A program made the position numbers and the translations under genes. Positions 6,987 through 13,541 of a stretch of DNA of 14,230 nucleotides are shown here, piece after piece. Positions within the stretch are counted from its first letter, which is position 1. Each line of letters opens with the position of its first letter. The notes under the pieces are model-generated. The model was not told the origin of the DNA, ran no database searches, and was given only the letters and a program-made list of their open reading frames with translations. The stretch comes from Bacteroidota bacterium (GTDB taxonomy: Bacteria > Bacteroidota > Bacteroidia > Bacteroidales > JAKIYJ01), in contig JAKIYJ010000013.1 in assembly GCA_022708585.1 (NCBI GenBank), forward strand, positions 1 to 14,230, read 5' to 3'.

Positions 6987-8879
6987 TTATATTGAAATCC
7001 TCATTCCTGCCTGATAATTTCTTTTAGGCGCCGGTCTCCATTCTATTATTTGATATTGATTATTAAAAACATTATCAATATGAACAAAACAATTTAACTG
7101 TATTTTTTTTAAAGAAAATAATTTATTTATACTTAAAGATGAAACACTGTAAGGATATAAATAAGTTGTATTGTCAGAAGTTGTGAACCTTTTATCTGAA
7201 TAGTGAAAATACCAGCTAAATGATAATTTTTTAATTACTATTGAAGCAGAAGAATTGGCATTGATTAAAGGAACATAAATTAATTGTTTCTTATTTGAAT
7301 CATCATTTAAATTATCTCCGGTTGCTTTATTATAAATTCCTGAAATTCTCAATTGTAATGTGATTGACTTTGACAATTTTAGTGAAGATAAGAAATTTAT
7401 ATCTACTCCTCTGCTCCATGCTTTTGACCAGTTGCTTGCTGTCCACAAAAAATTATTGGAATCTGGTAACCACATAATTCTATTATTAATATTTGAATTA
7501 AAAGCAGATATCAATATTTCAGTATTAGACGATGGTGATAGAGATTTCCATTTTATACCTATTTCTTCTGAGTAGCCATTTTCTGGATTCAGATTGGGGT
7601 TACCTCCTGGTTGCCAGTATAAATCATTAAAGGAAGGATAACAAAAATTACGTGAAGCAGAGGCTTTAATCATAAGTTTGTTGCTTATACTTTTATTAAC
7701 TCCGGCTGAAAAAAGAAATGGAGAAAAAACAGAGTTATAATATTCTTCACGCACTGATGCTGACAGAACCAGAGATTTTATCGGTTCCCATTCTCCATTA
7801 ACTGAAATGGAAGTAGAGTTTCTGTCTTTTGGATTAATATAGTCTGTCGATTTAATATCCTCATAAGTATAATTAATTAATCCATTAATAGAAAGATTTT
7901 TAAAAACATTAAAACCGGAATTAATTTCGATTAAAGATTTATTACTTTTATGTACAGATGTATAAGGTTGAAAATCCGAGGAATACTTAAAGGTATTATT
8001 AAAATATGCTGCTCTCAAAATCAGATATTTATTATTATTAATCATTTCCCATTCAGCGATGGTTCGTACAAAGTCTTCGCTTTGCCATTCATGATAATTA
8101 TCGTAAATCATAGCTGGTGGAATTTGTTGTTTGTTAGTCTGTATCCAGCTTTTAATATTGAGAGTTTGATTTTTTTTAATTTTTAAAAATAATTCTGGTA
8201 AAACTCCAGCCCGTAAACATTTTGCATTTATGAGTTTCTCTTCCGGAAAATTTTGTTTTGAAATATTTTTATATGTAAAATCATTATCACTATTATAATC
8301 AAAGGCTCTTATAGATACAGCTCCTTTTCTCCATCCTGCGGATGTTTTAATATCATTTTTGCTCAGACCAAACGAACCGTAAGTTTTTTCATATATTAAT
8401 GAAATTCCAGTATCTGAAGGGATAACATTGTTAATATTTATTGTTCCGCCAATAGAGCCACTGCCCCATACAGCAGAAGTACCACCACTTTGAATAGAGA
8501 TTTCATCTGCAAAAAATACTGGAATTATTGATAAATCTGTTTGTCCGCTCATAGAATTATTAATGTTTATTCCGTTCCAGTTAATTAAAGTTTGTGAAGA
8601 TGAAGCACCTCGCAGTGATACTGTTGACAACATTCCTCCGCCATAAGATTTGATATTGGCATTTCCAAAAACGTTTATCAAATCACTGATGCTATATGCA
8701 ATAAAATCATTTTTTAATATGGAATCCGCTTCAATATTTTCAGAAAATTTTGAAGAATGATTTAATTTTAATGATTTAATAGTTACTTCTTCTAAAATAA
8801 CAGTATCATTTTTCCCATTTTGGGCTACAATACTATTACAAATAAACAATAGAGGGATAAAAAAAAGATATGGTTTCAT
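6987..8879 (-). CDS. btuB: BtuB-like TonB-dependent outer-membrane receptor (probable cobalamin transporter)
   Basis: The 630-residue protein starts with a signal peptide (about 1-19, ending in IVAQ). A TonB-box-like TVILEEVTI at about 25-33 is followed by a plug domain with the LRGASSSQTLINWNGININ and SGGTSAVWGSGSIGGTININ segments typical of these receptors. The rest is a beta-barrel rich in alternating aromatic and polar residues, ending in WRPAPKRNYQAGMRISI, a close fit to the last strand of BtuB-like receptors. Length is close to E. coli BtuB. There is no CarboxypepD_reg extension of the SusC type. The cobalamin riboswitch in its leader supports corrinoid as the substrate and indicates repression when B12 is plentiful. 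It is the only gene behind the switch: its usual partners (BtuF/C/D, cobalamin salvage genes) are not downstream, where a MITE and the defence operon lie. Start at 8879 keeps the signal peptide; no Shine-Dalgarno is visible. Confidence 0.9.
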   Translation of the reverse strand: MKPYLFFIPLLFICNSIVAQNGKNDTVILEEVTIKSLKLNHSSKFSENIEADSILKNDFIAYSISDLINVFGNANIKSYGGGMLSTVSLRGASSSQTLINWNGININNSMSGQTDLSIIPVFFADEISIQSGGTSAVWGSGSIGGTININNVIPSDTGISLIYEKTYGSFGLSKNDIKTSAGWRKGAVSIRAFDYNSDNDFTYKNISKQNFPEEKLINAKCLRAGVLPELFLKIKKNQTLNIKSWIQTNKQQIPPAMIYDNYHEWQSEDFVRTIAEWEMINNNKYLILRAAYFNNTFKYSSDFQPYTSVHKSNKSLIEINSGFNVFKNLSINGLINYTYEDIKSTDYINPKDRNSTSISVNGEWEPIKSLVLSASVREEYYNSVFSPFLFSAGVNKSISNKLMIKASASRNFCYPSFNDLYWQPGGNPNLNPENGYSEEIGIKWKSLSPSSNTEILISAFNSNINNRIMWLPDSNNFLWTASNWSKAWSRGVDINFLSSLKLSKSITLQLRISGIYNKATGDNLNDDSNKKQLIYVPLINANSSASIVIKKLSFSWYFHYSDKRFTTSDNTTYLYPYSVSSLSINKLFSLKKIQLNCFVHIDNVFNNQYQIIEWRPAPKRNYQAGMRISI

Positions 8880-8955
8880 ATAAATATTAATTTAAATATA
8901 TTACAAACCGTAGTAATTAGGGAAACAAAAATAAAAAACAGAAAAAAGTATTTCT

Positions 8956-8986
8956 GTTCTTCGCTTTTTCTCCGAAAGCTACGAAC
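8956..8986 (-). promoter_or_regulatory. Hairpin between riboswitch aptamer and btuB start, candidate expression platform
   Basis: On the minus strand GTTC-GTA-GCTTT pairs with AAAGC-GAA-GAAC around a 7-nt loop. The outer 4-bp and inner 5-bp stems are separated by a symmetric 3 x 3 internal loop (GTA opposite GAA). A short U run (ACTTTTTTC) follows about 8 nt later, which makes it a poor textbook terminator. It lies 6 nt after the aptamer and about 75 nt before the btuB ATG. A role in switching is inferred from position. Confidence 0.45.
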
Positions 8987-8991
8987 TACAA

Positions 8992-9169
8992 GTTAATGGC
9001 AGGTCTTCTGACTTGCTCCTTTGTCGCCTGCCTTCACATTTATAAAAAAACATTGGCTCTGGTATGGCAACAAATTTTAATGGAGTTTACAGCATCGGGA
9101 AATGTTCAGGTTTCTCACCTGATTCCCTTTTAATTTTATAGAGCGAATTATCTATAAAGAACCATTAAC
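8992..9169 (-). promoter_or_regulatory. Cobalamin (adenosylcobalamin-type) riboswitch
   Basis: The minus strand contains the B12 box AGTCAGAAGACCTGCC (8998-9013), which matches the core of the cobalamin riboswitch. A closing P1 helix is formed by GTTAATGG (9162-9169) and CCATTAAC (8992-8999). Between them are the expected elements in order: GGGAATCAGGTGAGAAACCTGA (a stem-loop near the 5' side), a GCTGTAA segment corresponding to the conserved CTGTAA, GCCAATG and a GAAGGC segment. The length of 178 nt is ordinary. It precedes a BtuB-like receptor by about 110 nt, the classical arrangement for feedback control of B12 uptake. Confidence 0.95.
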
Positions 9170-9173
9170 GCTG

Positions 9174-9181
9174 CAAATGTA
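9174..9181 (-). promoter_or_regulatory. -7 box of the riboswitch/btuB transcript
   Basis: The minus strand reads TACATTTG, a full match to TAnnTTTG. Transcription would begin about 7 nt later, right at the P1 helix of the riboswitch, which is where a leader should start. No TTG occurs at -33, so the promoter may be weak or helped by an activator. Confidence 0.6.
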
Positions 9182-9406
9182 AATAAAAATTATATTGTTG
9201 TATAAAAAGAAATTAAGAAATAAACACTTTTTATTATTAACACCTCTGTTTTAACAAGATATAAAATAATATACAATAACTTTAAAACCGTTTTAACAGT
9301 TTAATTTTTTAGATTTTCCTAATAAAATGTCAGCCCTTGTAAAGTATCATTCAAATTAGTTTAAAAACATTGTACTCTCTTTTGTAAATTTGAAATTCGC
9401 AAAATA

Positions 9407-9441
9407 AAAAATGCCCGATCCTTTACAGACCAGGCATTTTT
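9407..9441 (-). terminator. Intrinsic terminator of the T9SS-sorted protein gene
   Basis: On the minus strand AAAAATGCCTGGTC pairs with GATCGGGCATTTTT over 14 positions (two G-U wobbles) around a 7-nt loop, followed by more T-rich sequence. It begins 39 nt after the stop codon of the minus-strand gene ending at 9480. The A run opposite makes the hairpin look bidirectional, but no plus-strand gene leads into it. Confidence 0.88.
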
Positions 9442-9479
9442 CATTTGTTATTTAGTTATTAATTTAAATTTGTTAATAT

Positions 9480-10487
9480 TTATTTGACAATGATAATTCT
9501 TTTAATAAGTTTTTGTCCGTTAGAATTTAAACTGATGAAATAATTACCATTGGATAGATCCGACAGGTCAATATTTGTTGAATGAACACCTTTGTTTTGA
9601 ACTCCCTGTTCAATTTTGTTAACAAGTTTCCCATTTGCATTAAGAATTTCAATTACAACATTATTGGCATCTTTTTCAAGTTCGTAAGCAATAGTGGTTT
9701 CATTACGTGCAGGATTAGGATAAGCAGTCATTTTCATACCAAAAATGAAATAATTATCATCAATGTTTCCAGTATTCATATCAACAATAGGGAGTACCAT
9801 CATATCAATATCAAGAGTTCCACCTCCCCATCCTCCTCCTTGAAGGGTGTACCAATTTCCATCGTTCCATTTTTCCCAGCAAAGTTCATAACCACCACCA
9901 TCACCGTCTTGAGTGGAAACCATACCTATTGTATCGTTATAAGTGTTTTGTACATCTATTCCTATTGCATAGTCGCTTGTAACAAGTATAGGAGATGTAA
10001 ACATAATAATCTGAGCATTACTAAGCGTTGAAGAAGTGTCAACATCACCCATTGACATAGTAACAGAAGCCAATACTGTATTAGGACATTGCTGTCCGGA
10101 ACCAGCAGTAGTAGTACCATTGGTGCCATTCATATCCCAAACAGTAAAGTCTACGGTATTGGGTGAACCTGCTATTTCTATTTTTTTAGCTCCTACCCAG
10201 TAAATAGCGCCTTCAATTTTGTAACTTGAACTTGGAGTAACAATAAATTGCTCTGCCTTAGCATAATCTCCATAACTATTTGTTCCCAATACATAACCTC
10301 CGTCTTGACAACCTATTAAAACATACCCTGTTGCATTCATTGAATTTCCAGGGTCTAATGTGTCGGTGGGGGTTTTGCTAATGTTGATTTTTTGTTCAGG
10401 CATTTTTGTTATTATGCCCGTTTGTTTTTGCGCAAAGGTAAATGATACTGCACTTGCCAATGCTAATGAAATGTACATTTTTTTCAT
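9480..10487 (-). CDS. Secreted protein with type IX secretion C-terminal sorting domain
   Basis: The 335-residue protein has a clear signal peptide (about 1-19, cleavage after FTFA). The C-terminal 80 residues form a T9SS type A sorting domain: AYPNPARNETTIAYEL at about 255, then ILNANGKLV, DLSDLSNGNYFISL and a final LIKRIIIVK strand. Such proteins cross the outer membrane through the T9SS and are released or anchored at the surface. The mature middle part (about 20-250) is rich in Gly, Asn, Asp and Thr with alternating beta-strand patterns and a GGGWGGG stretch, and looks like a beta-sandwich. I see no catalytic motif and give no function. It is transcribed alone: a consensus promoter lies 47 nt upstream and a strong terminator directly downstream. 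Confidence 0.92.
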   Translation of the reverse strand: MKKMYISLALASAVSFTFAQKQTGIITKMPEQKINISKTPTDTLDPGNSMNATGYVLIGCQDGGYVLGTNSYGDYAKAEQFIVTPSSSYKIEGAIYWVGAKKIEIAGSPNTVDFTVWDMNGTNGTTTAGSGQQCPNTVLASVTMSMGDVDTSSTLSNAQIIMFTSPILVTSDYAIGIDVQNTYNDTIGMVSTQDGDGGGYELCWEKWNDGNWYTLQGGGWGGGTLDIDMMVLPIVDMNTGNIDDNYFIFGMKMTAYPNPARNETTIAYELEKDANNVVIEILNANGKLVNKIEQGVQNKGVHSTNIDLSDLSNGNYFISLNSNGQKLIKRIIIVK

Positions 10488-10533
10488 AGGTAATAAAATT
10501 TTAAGGTTTATAATTAAATTAATTTAATTCGTG

Positions 10534-10566
10534 CAAAGATAATAAAAAAAATAATTCGTTATACAA
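10534..10566 (-). promoter_or_regulatory. Promoter of the T9SS-sorted protein gene
   Basis: The minus strand carries TTG (10564-10566), a 22-nt spacer and TATCTTTG (10534-10541), which fits the Bacteroidota -33/-7 consensus TTG...TAnnTTTG. The predicted start gives a leader of about 40 nt before the ATG at 10487. Confidence 0.8.
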
Positions 10567-10569
10567 CAA

Positions 10570-10889
10570 TAATAAAAAAAAAATTTTTTTTGTTAATAAA
10601 ATAATTGGATACTATAATAATTCAATAAAATATTTAATTTTTTTATTGTCCTGGTGGTTATGTTTTTTACATTTTTACCACAAGAGGGAACAAAAATACA
10701 TAAAAGTTTACAAGAATATTCAATATATTATATTTTTCTGTAAAAATTTTTTATGAAATTATTAACTTATTGAAAATAAGCAAGATATTTATTTATATTG
10801 AAAAATTTATAATTTTACATCTATTATATATTACACTGTTTTTGCATATCTTCATAGTATATCTTCTTCATTTTTTACATATTTCAAGT
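10570..10889. other. AT-rich spacer without recognised features
   Basis: The stretch between the T9SS gene promoter and the tandem repeat is over 80% A+T. It has an open frame from a TTG at 10770 that codes for a hydrophobic, low-complexity peptide without an ATG or ribosome-binding site. I see no RNA gene, terminator or conserved coding here. Confidence 0.6.
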
Positions 10890-10961
10890 AAAAATACTTA
10901 TACTGAAATACGTAAAAACGCTTATATTAAAATACGTAAAAACACTTATATTGAAATAATT
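10890..10961 (+). repeat. Tandem repeat, 3 x 24 bp
   Basis: Three consecutive 24-bp units (10890-10913, 10914-10937, 10938-10961) follow the pattern AAAAACRCTTATAYTGAAAT plus ACGT or AATT. Units differ at a few positions and the last has AATT in place of ACGT. The array ends exactly where MITE copy 2 begins (TA at 10961-10962). Because 24 is divisible by three, one frame would code for an eight-residue repeat, but no credible gene contains it. Confidence 0.85.
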
Positions 10962-10962
10962 A

Positions 10963-11104
10963 GTGTCTGTCCATAAAGTCAAGAGTTTGTTTTAGAATGT
11001 TCGAGTTCGAGGTTTCGATAGCCTGAAAATCGGGAGTGTACTAAAATACATAACTGATTTGAAGGCTGAGAATAACGGTGAAATAGAACATTATGGACAA
11101 ACTC
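10963..11104 (+). mobile_element. 142-bp MITE-like element, copy 2 (inverted relative to copy 1)
   Basis: This copy has the same 142-bp length as the copy at 6696-6837 and matches its reverse complement at 134 positions with no gaps. The ends are GTGTCTGTCCATAAAGTC and, as reverse complement, GAGTTTGTCCATAATGTT. It is flanked by TA on both sides (10961-10962 and 11105-11106), and the flanks TAATTA/TAATTA restore an AT palindrome when the element is removed. The element holds no coding sequence. The number of differences (8) suggests the two insertions are not from one very recent burst. Confidence 0.82.
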
Positions 11105-11106
11105 TA

Positions 11107-11462
11107 ATTAACAAACAATAACAAAGCAGGATATATATAAAAACATGAAAAATTTTGTTTTTAAAGAGTTTATAAGACTTTGGTTATATTTGTATAATTC
11201 ATTTTTAAGATACTAATACTGTTTAAAAAATTTCTACTTATACAGTAATTCATAGCATTTTTAACAGTTTTTAATTTAAATAGTAATTTAATCTGTAAAG
11301 ACATTTTCTAAAACATCAAAAAGCAACCTGAAATTAACATTTTGTTTTGTGAAACGACCTGTATGATAAATTTAGTATAAGCCATATCAATGTATAAATA
11401 CAATAAATTTTTTTATTTTTAGCACAAATTGATTTACACTTCTTAAAAAAAAATTAATAATT
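11107..11462. other. AT-rich spacer without recognised features
   Basis: Between MITE copy 2 and the lipoprotein promoter I see no coding sequence longer than about 25 codons and no structured RNA. One TATATTTG (11185-11192) resembles a -7 box, but it has no partner TTG at the normal distance and no gene behind it. Confidence 0.55.
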
Positions 11463-11495
11463 TTGTTTAATTAATAATTTTTATTTGTATATTTG
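11463..11495 (+). promoter_or_regulatory. Promoter of the frameshifted lipoprotein gene
   Basis: TTG (11463-11465), a 22-nt spacer and TATATTTG (11488-11495) match the Bacteroidota consensus, with the same spacer as the T9SS gene promoter. The expected transcript starts about 12 nt before the ATG at 11515, a very short leader. Confidence 0.72.
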
Positions 11496-11514
11496 GAGCA
11501 TAAATTTTAATGTT

Positions 11515-11948
11515 ATGAATAAACAGAACATACAAACTTCTATACTGTTATTTTCAACAGTTATAATATCATTTTTTTTGAGTAGCTGTAATAAAGAACG
11601 TGTTGCTCATAAAATTGAAGGTTCATGGGATAAGGTTTGGGTCGAAGATTTGAAAACCACCAGTAAGGAAAGATGGATTTTTAATCTAATAATACCCTTA
11701 TCATAATGCGTAATTTTTACAATGCTACCCCTATGGATTATATGGATACTATTGAAGTAGGACGGTGGAAAGTAGATATGAAATTTGATAAAAATCATCG
11801 CCGTCTGGACATATACGATTTAAAAGATGGCAATGTTGATTACTATAATGGCGAATGGGATATTATAAACCTTAAGGAAGATGAACTTTTTATTGTTAAC
11901 AAGGAAGTAGGACGTTTATTCCGCGAATTTACCAGACAAAAATCCTGA
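11515..11948 (+). pseudogene. Small lipoprotein split by a 1-nt frameshift (lipocalin-like)
   Basis: The first part (ATG 11515) begins MNKQNIQTS, has a hydrophobic stretch and a lipobox FFLSSC with the lipidation Cys at residue 25, then KIEGSWDKVWVEDLKT and KERWIFN. It stops at TAA 11704-11706. The frame one base back continues directly as SNNTLIIMRNFYN, then DTIEVGRWKVDMKFD, GEWDIINLKEDELFIV and a stop at 11946-11948. Joined at about 11685 it makes one plausible 144-145 residue lipoprotein resembling small lipocalin-like proteins, which have an N-terminal G-x-W followed by 'W.F....L'. Restoring one T to give AAT TCT AAT repairs the frame. No slippery heptamer suits programmed -1 shifting, because the new frame has a TAA at 11682-11684. 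It has its own promoter, so decay may be recent, or it is a sequencing error. Confidence 0.72.
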
Positions 11949-12033
11949 TTCGATTTACATTTATGAATTCGCTCCGAAAAGTTGATAAATTTTATCATAA
12001 TTAATTTTATCTATATTTTTAATTGATTTATCT

Positions 12034-12135
12034 ATGAAATTAATTAATTTATTTTATCAAAAAAATCAAGATAAAAATGAGTTTTCGGAATGGGGTTCAT
12101 TTATACATTTTCTTGATGATTTATACATTTTGTAA
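12034..12135 (+). CDS. Possible 33-residue open frame upstream of radA
   Basis: An ATG at 12034 opens 33 codons beginning MKLINLFYQKNQDK and ending FLDDLYIL, closed by TAA. It lies 26 nt before the radA TTG. No ribosome-binding site or recognised domain is visible. It overlaps a 13-bp direct repeat, which accounts for its similar FIHF/LYIL ends. It may be non-coding. Confidence 0.18.
   Translation: MKLINLFYQKNQDKNEFSEWGSFIHFLDDLYIL
12099..12131 (+). repeat. 13-bp direct repeat with 20-bp period upstream of radA
   Basis: ATTTATACATTTT occurs at 12099-12111 and again at 12119-12131. The 20-bp period is about two helical turns, so both copies face the same side of the DNA. The second ends 30 nt before the radA start. 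The TACATTTTG within it is close to, but not exactly, a -7 box. Confidence 0.6.
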
Positions 12136-12161
12136 TATAAAGTATCCAATATAATTGATAA

Positions 12162-13535
12162 TTGTCAAAACCAAAAATAAAAACTGCTTTTTTTTGTTCC
12201 AATTGTGGTGCACAATCACCTAAATGGATAGGTAAATGTCCTTCTTGTGGAGAGTGGAATACGTATGTTGAAGAAGTGATTAAAAATGATACTGCTGTAA
12301 AATATAATAATACAAATAATTATTCTTTAAACAATTTTCCAAAATTAATTCAATCAATTGATTATTCGGCACAGCCTAGAATTAATATGGAAAATACCGA
12401 AATGAACAGGGTTTTGGGTGGAGGACTGGTTCCTGGTTCATTAGTATTAATTGGTGGTGAACCTGGAATAGGAAAATCAACTTTAATGCTTCAGGTTGCA
12501 TTAAAAATAAATGACAAAAAAATATTGTATGTTTCTGGAGAAGAAAGTGAACAGCAGTTAAAAATAAGAGCTAATAGAATAGGTATTGTCAATCAAAATT
12601 GTTTTATACTTACTGAAACTGATACTGATAATATTTTTAACCATATTGATAATTTAGCATCCGAGATTGTTATTATTGATTCTGTTCAAACTCTTCAAAG
12701 TAGATCAATTGATTCGTCATCGGGTAGCATAAGCCAAATCAAACAAAGTACTTCTGAATTTCAACGTTTTGCCAAGCAGACCGGGGTCCCTGTTTTTTTA
12801 ATTGGTCATATTACCAAGGATGGTTCTATTGCAGGGCCTAAAATATTGGAACATATTGTCGATACTGTATTGCAATTTGAAGGGGACAGGCATTATGGCT
12901 ACAGAATATTAAGAGCATCAAAAAATCGTTTTGGTTCAACTTCTGAAATTGGAATTTTTGAAATGCAATCTTCGGGACTTAAAGAAGTGAGCAATCCTTC
13001 TGATATACTTATCAATCAACGTGAAGAACAATTTTCCGGTATTACTGTTGCAGCCACACTTGAAGGATTGCGTCCAATGTTGATAGAAACGCAGGCACTT
13101 GTGAGTTCCGCTGTATATGGCACTCCACAAAGGTCAACAACAGGCTTCGATATCAGACGTTTATCAATGTTACTTGCTGTACTGGAAAAAAGATGTGGTT
13201 TCAGATTGGGAGCAAAAGATGTTTTTATTAATATAGCTGGAGGAATAAAAGTTGAGGATCCTGCCATAGATCTGGCAATTGTTAGCGCCGTACTTTCTTC
13301 AAATCAAGATGTTCCAATTAATAATAAGGTATGTTTTTCGGCCGAGGTAGGACTTTCAGGAGAAATACGTCCTGTACAGCGGATAGAGCAAAGAATTCTT
13401 GAAGCAGAAAAGTTGGGGTTTTCAAAAATATATATATCCCAGTTTAATCTAAAGAATCTTGATACAAATAAAATCAAAATAAAAATAAAAGGTGTAAATA
13501 AAATTGAAGATATTTTTTCAGATTTATTTGTTTAA
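12162..13535 (+). CDS. radA: DNA repair protein RadA (Sms), TTG start
   Basis: The 457-residue protein is a complete RadA. It has a zinc finger at C12-C15 and C26-C29 (CSNCG...CPSCG), a RecA-like ATPase with Walker A GGEPGIGKST at 98-107 and Walker B EIVIIDSVQT at 168-177, the RadA signature KNRFG at 254-258, and a C-terminal Lon protease-like domain (about 300-457) with IAGGIKVEDPAIDLAI and FSAEVGLSGEIRPV. The Lon-like domain is a DNA-binding scaffold, not a protease. RadA is a hexameric helicase that drives branch migration during recombination. The start is TTG: the codon just before it is TAA, the TTG-led N-terminus (MSKPKIKTAFFC) has family length, and no ATG is available before the zinc finger. 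It converges with the OmpA-family gene, leaving 6 nt between the stops and no room for separate terminators. Confidence 0.97.
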   Translation: MSKPKIKTAFFCSNCGAQSPKWIGKCPSCGEWNTYVEEVIKNDTAVKYNNTNNYSLNNFPKLIQSIDYSAQPRINMENTEMNRVLGGGLVPGSLVLIGGEPGIGKSTLMLQVALKINDKKILYVSGEESEQQLKIRANRIGIVNQNCFILTETDTDNIFNHIDNLASEIVIIDSVQTLQSRSIDSSSGSISQIKQSTSEFQRFAKQTGVPVFLIGHITKDGSIAGPKILEHIVDTVLQFEGDRHYGYRILRASKNRFGSTSEIGIFEMQSSGLKEVSNPSDILINQREEQFSGITVAATLEGLRPMLIETQALVSSAVYGTPQRSTTGFDIRRLSMLLAVLEKRCGFRLGAKDVFINIAGGIKVEDPAIDLAIVSAVLSSNQDVPINNKVCFSAEVGLSGEIRPVQRIEQRILEAEKLGFSKIYISQFNLKNLDTNKIKIKIKGVNKIEDIFSDLFV

Positions 13536-13541
13536 AGTCAA

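Noticed and set aside
9582..10031. Plus-strand 149-codon open frame
   Set aside because: Antisense to the T9SS-sorted protein, rich in Ile/His/Ser as expected from reading the complement of that gene; no start signal.
10890..10961. CRISPR-like array
   Set aside because: The 24-bp units are contiguous, without spacers, and no cas genes are nearby.
10770..10976. Plus-strand open frame with a hydrophobic N-terminus and an eight-residue repeat
   Set aside because: It has no ATG, only a TTG, runs through the tandem repeat into the MITE, and its composition is that of random AT-rich DNA.
6696..11104. Composite transposon formed by the two MITE copies
   Set aside because: Each copy has its own TA duplication and different flanks, so they look like two separate insertions; there is no transposase and no duplication around the whole segment.
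11679..11706. Programmed -1 ribosomal frameshift in the lipoprotein gene
   Set aside because: The -1 frame contains a TAA at 11682-11684, and no X XXY YYZ heptamer lies between it and the zero-frame stop.
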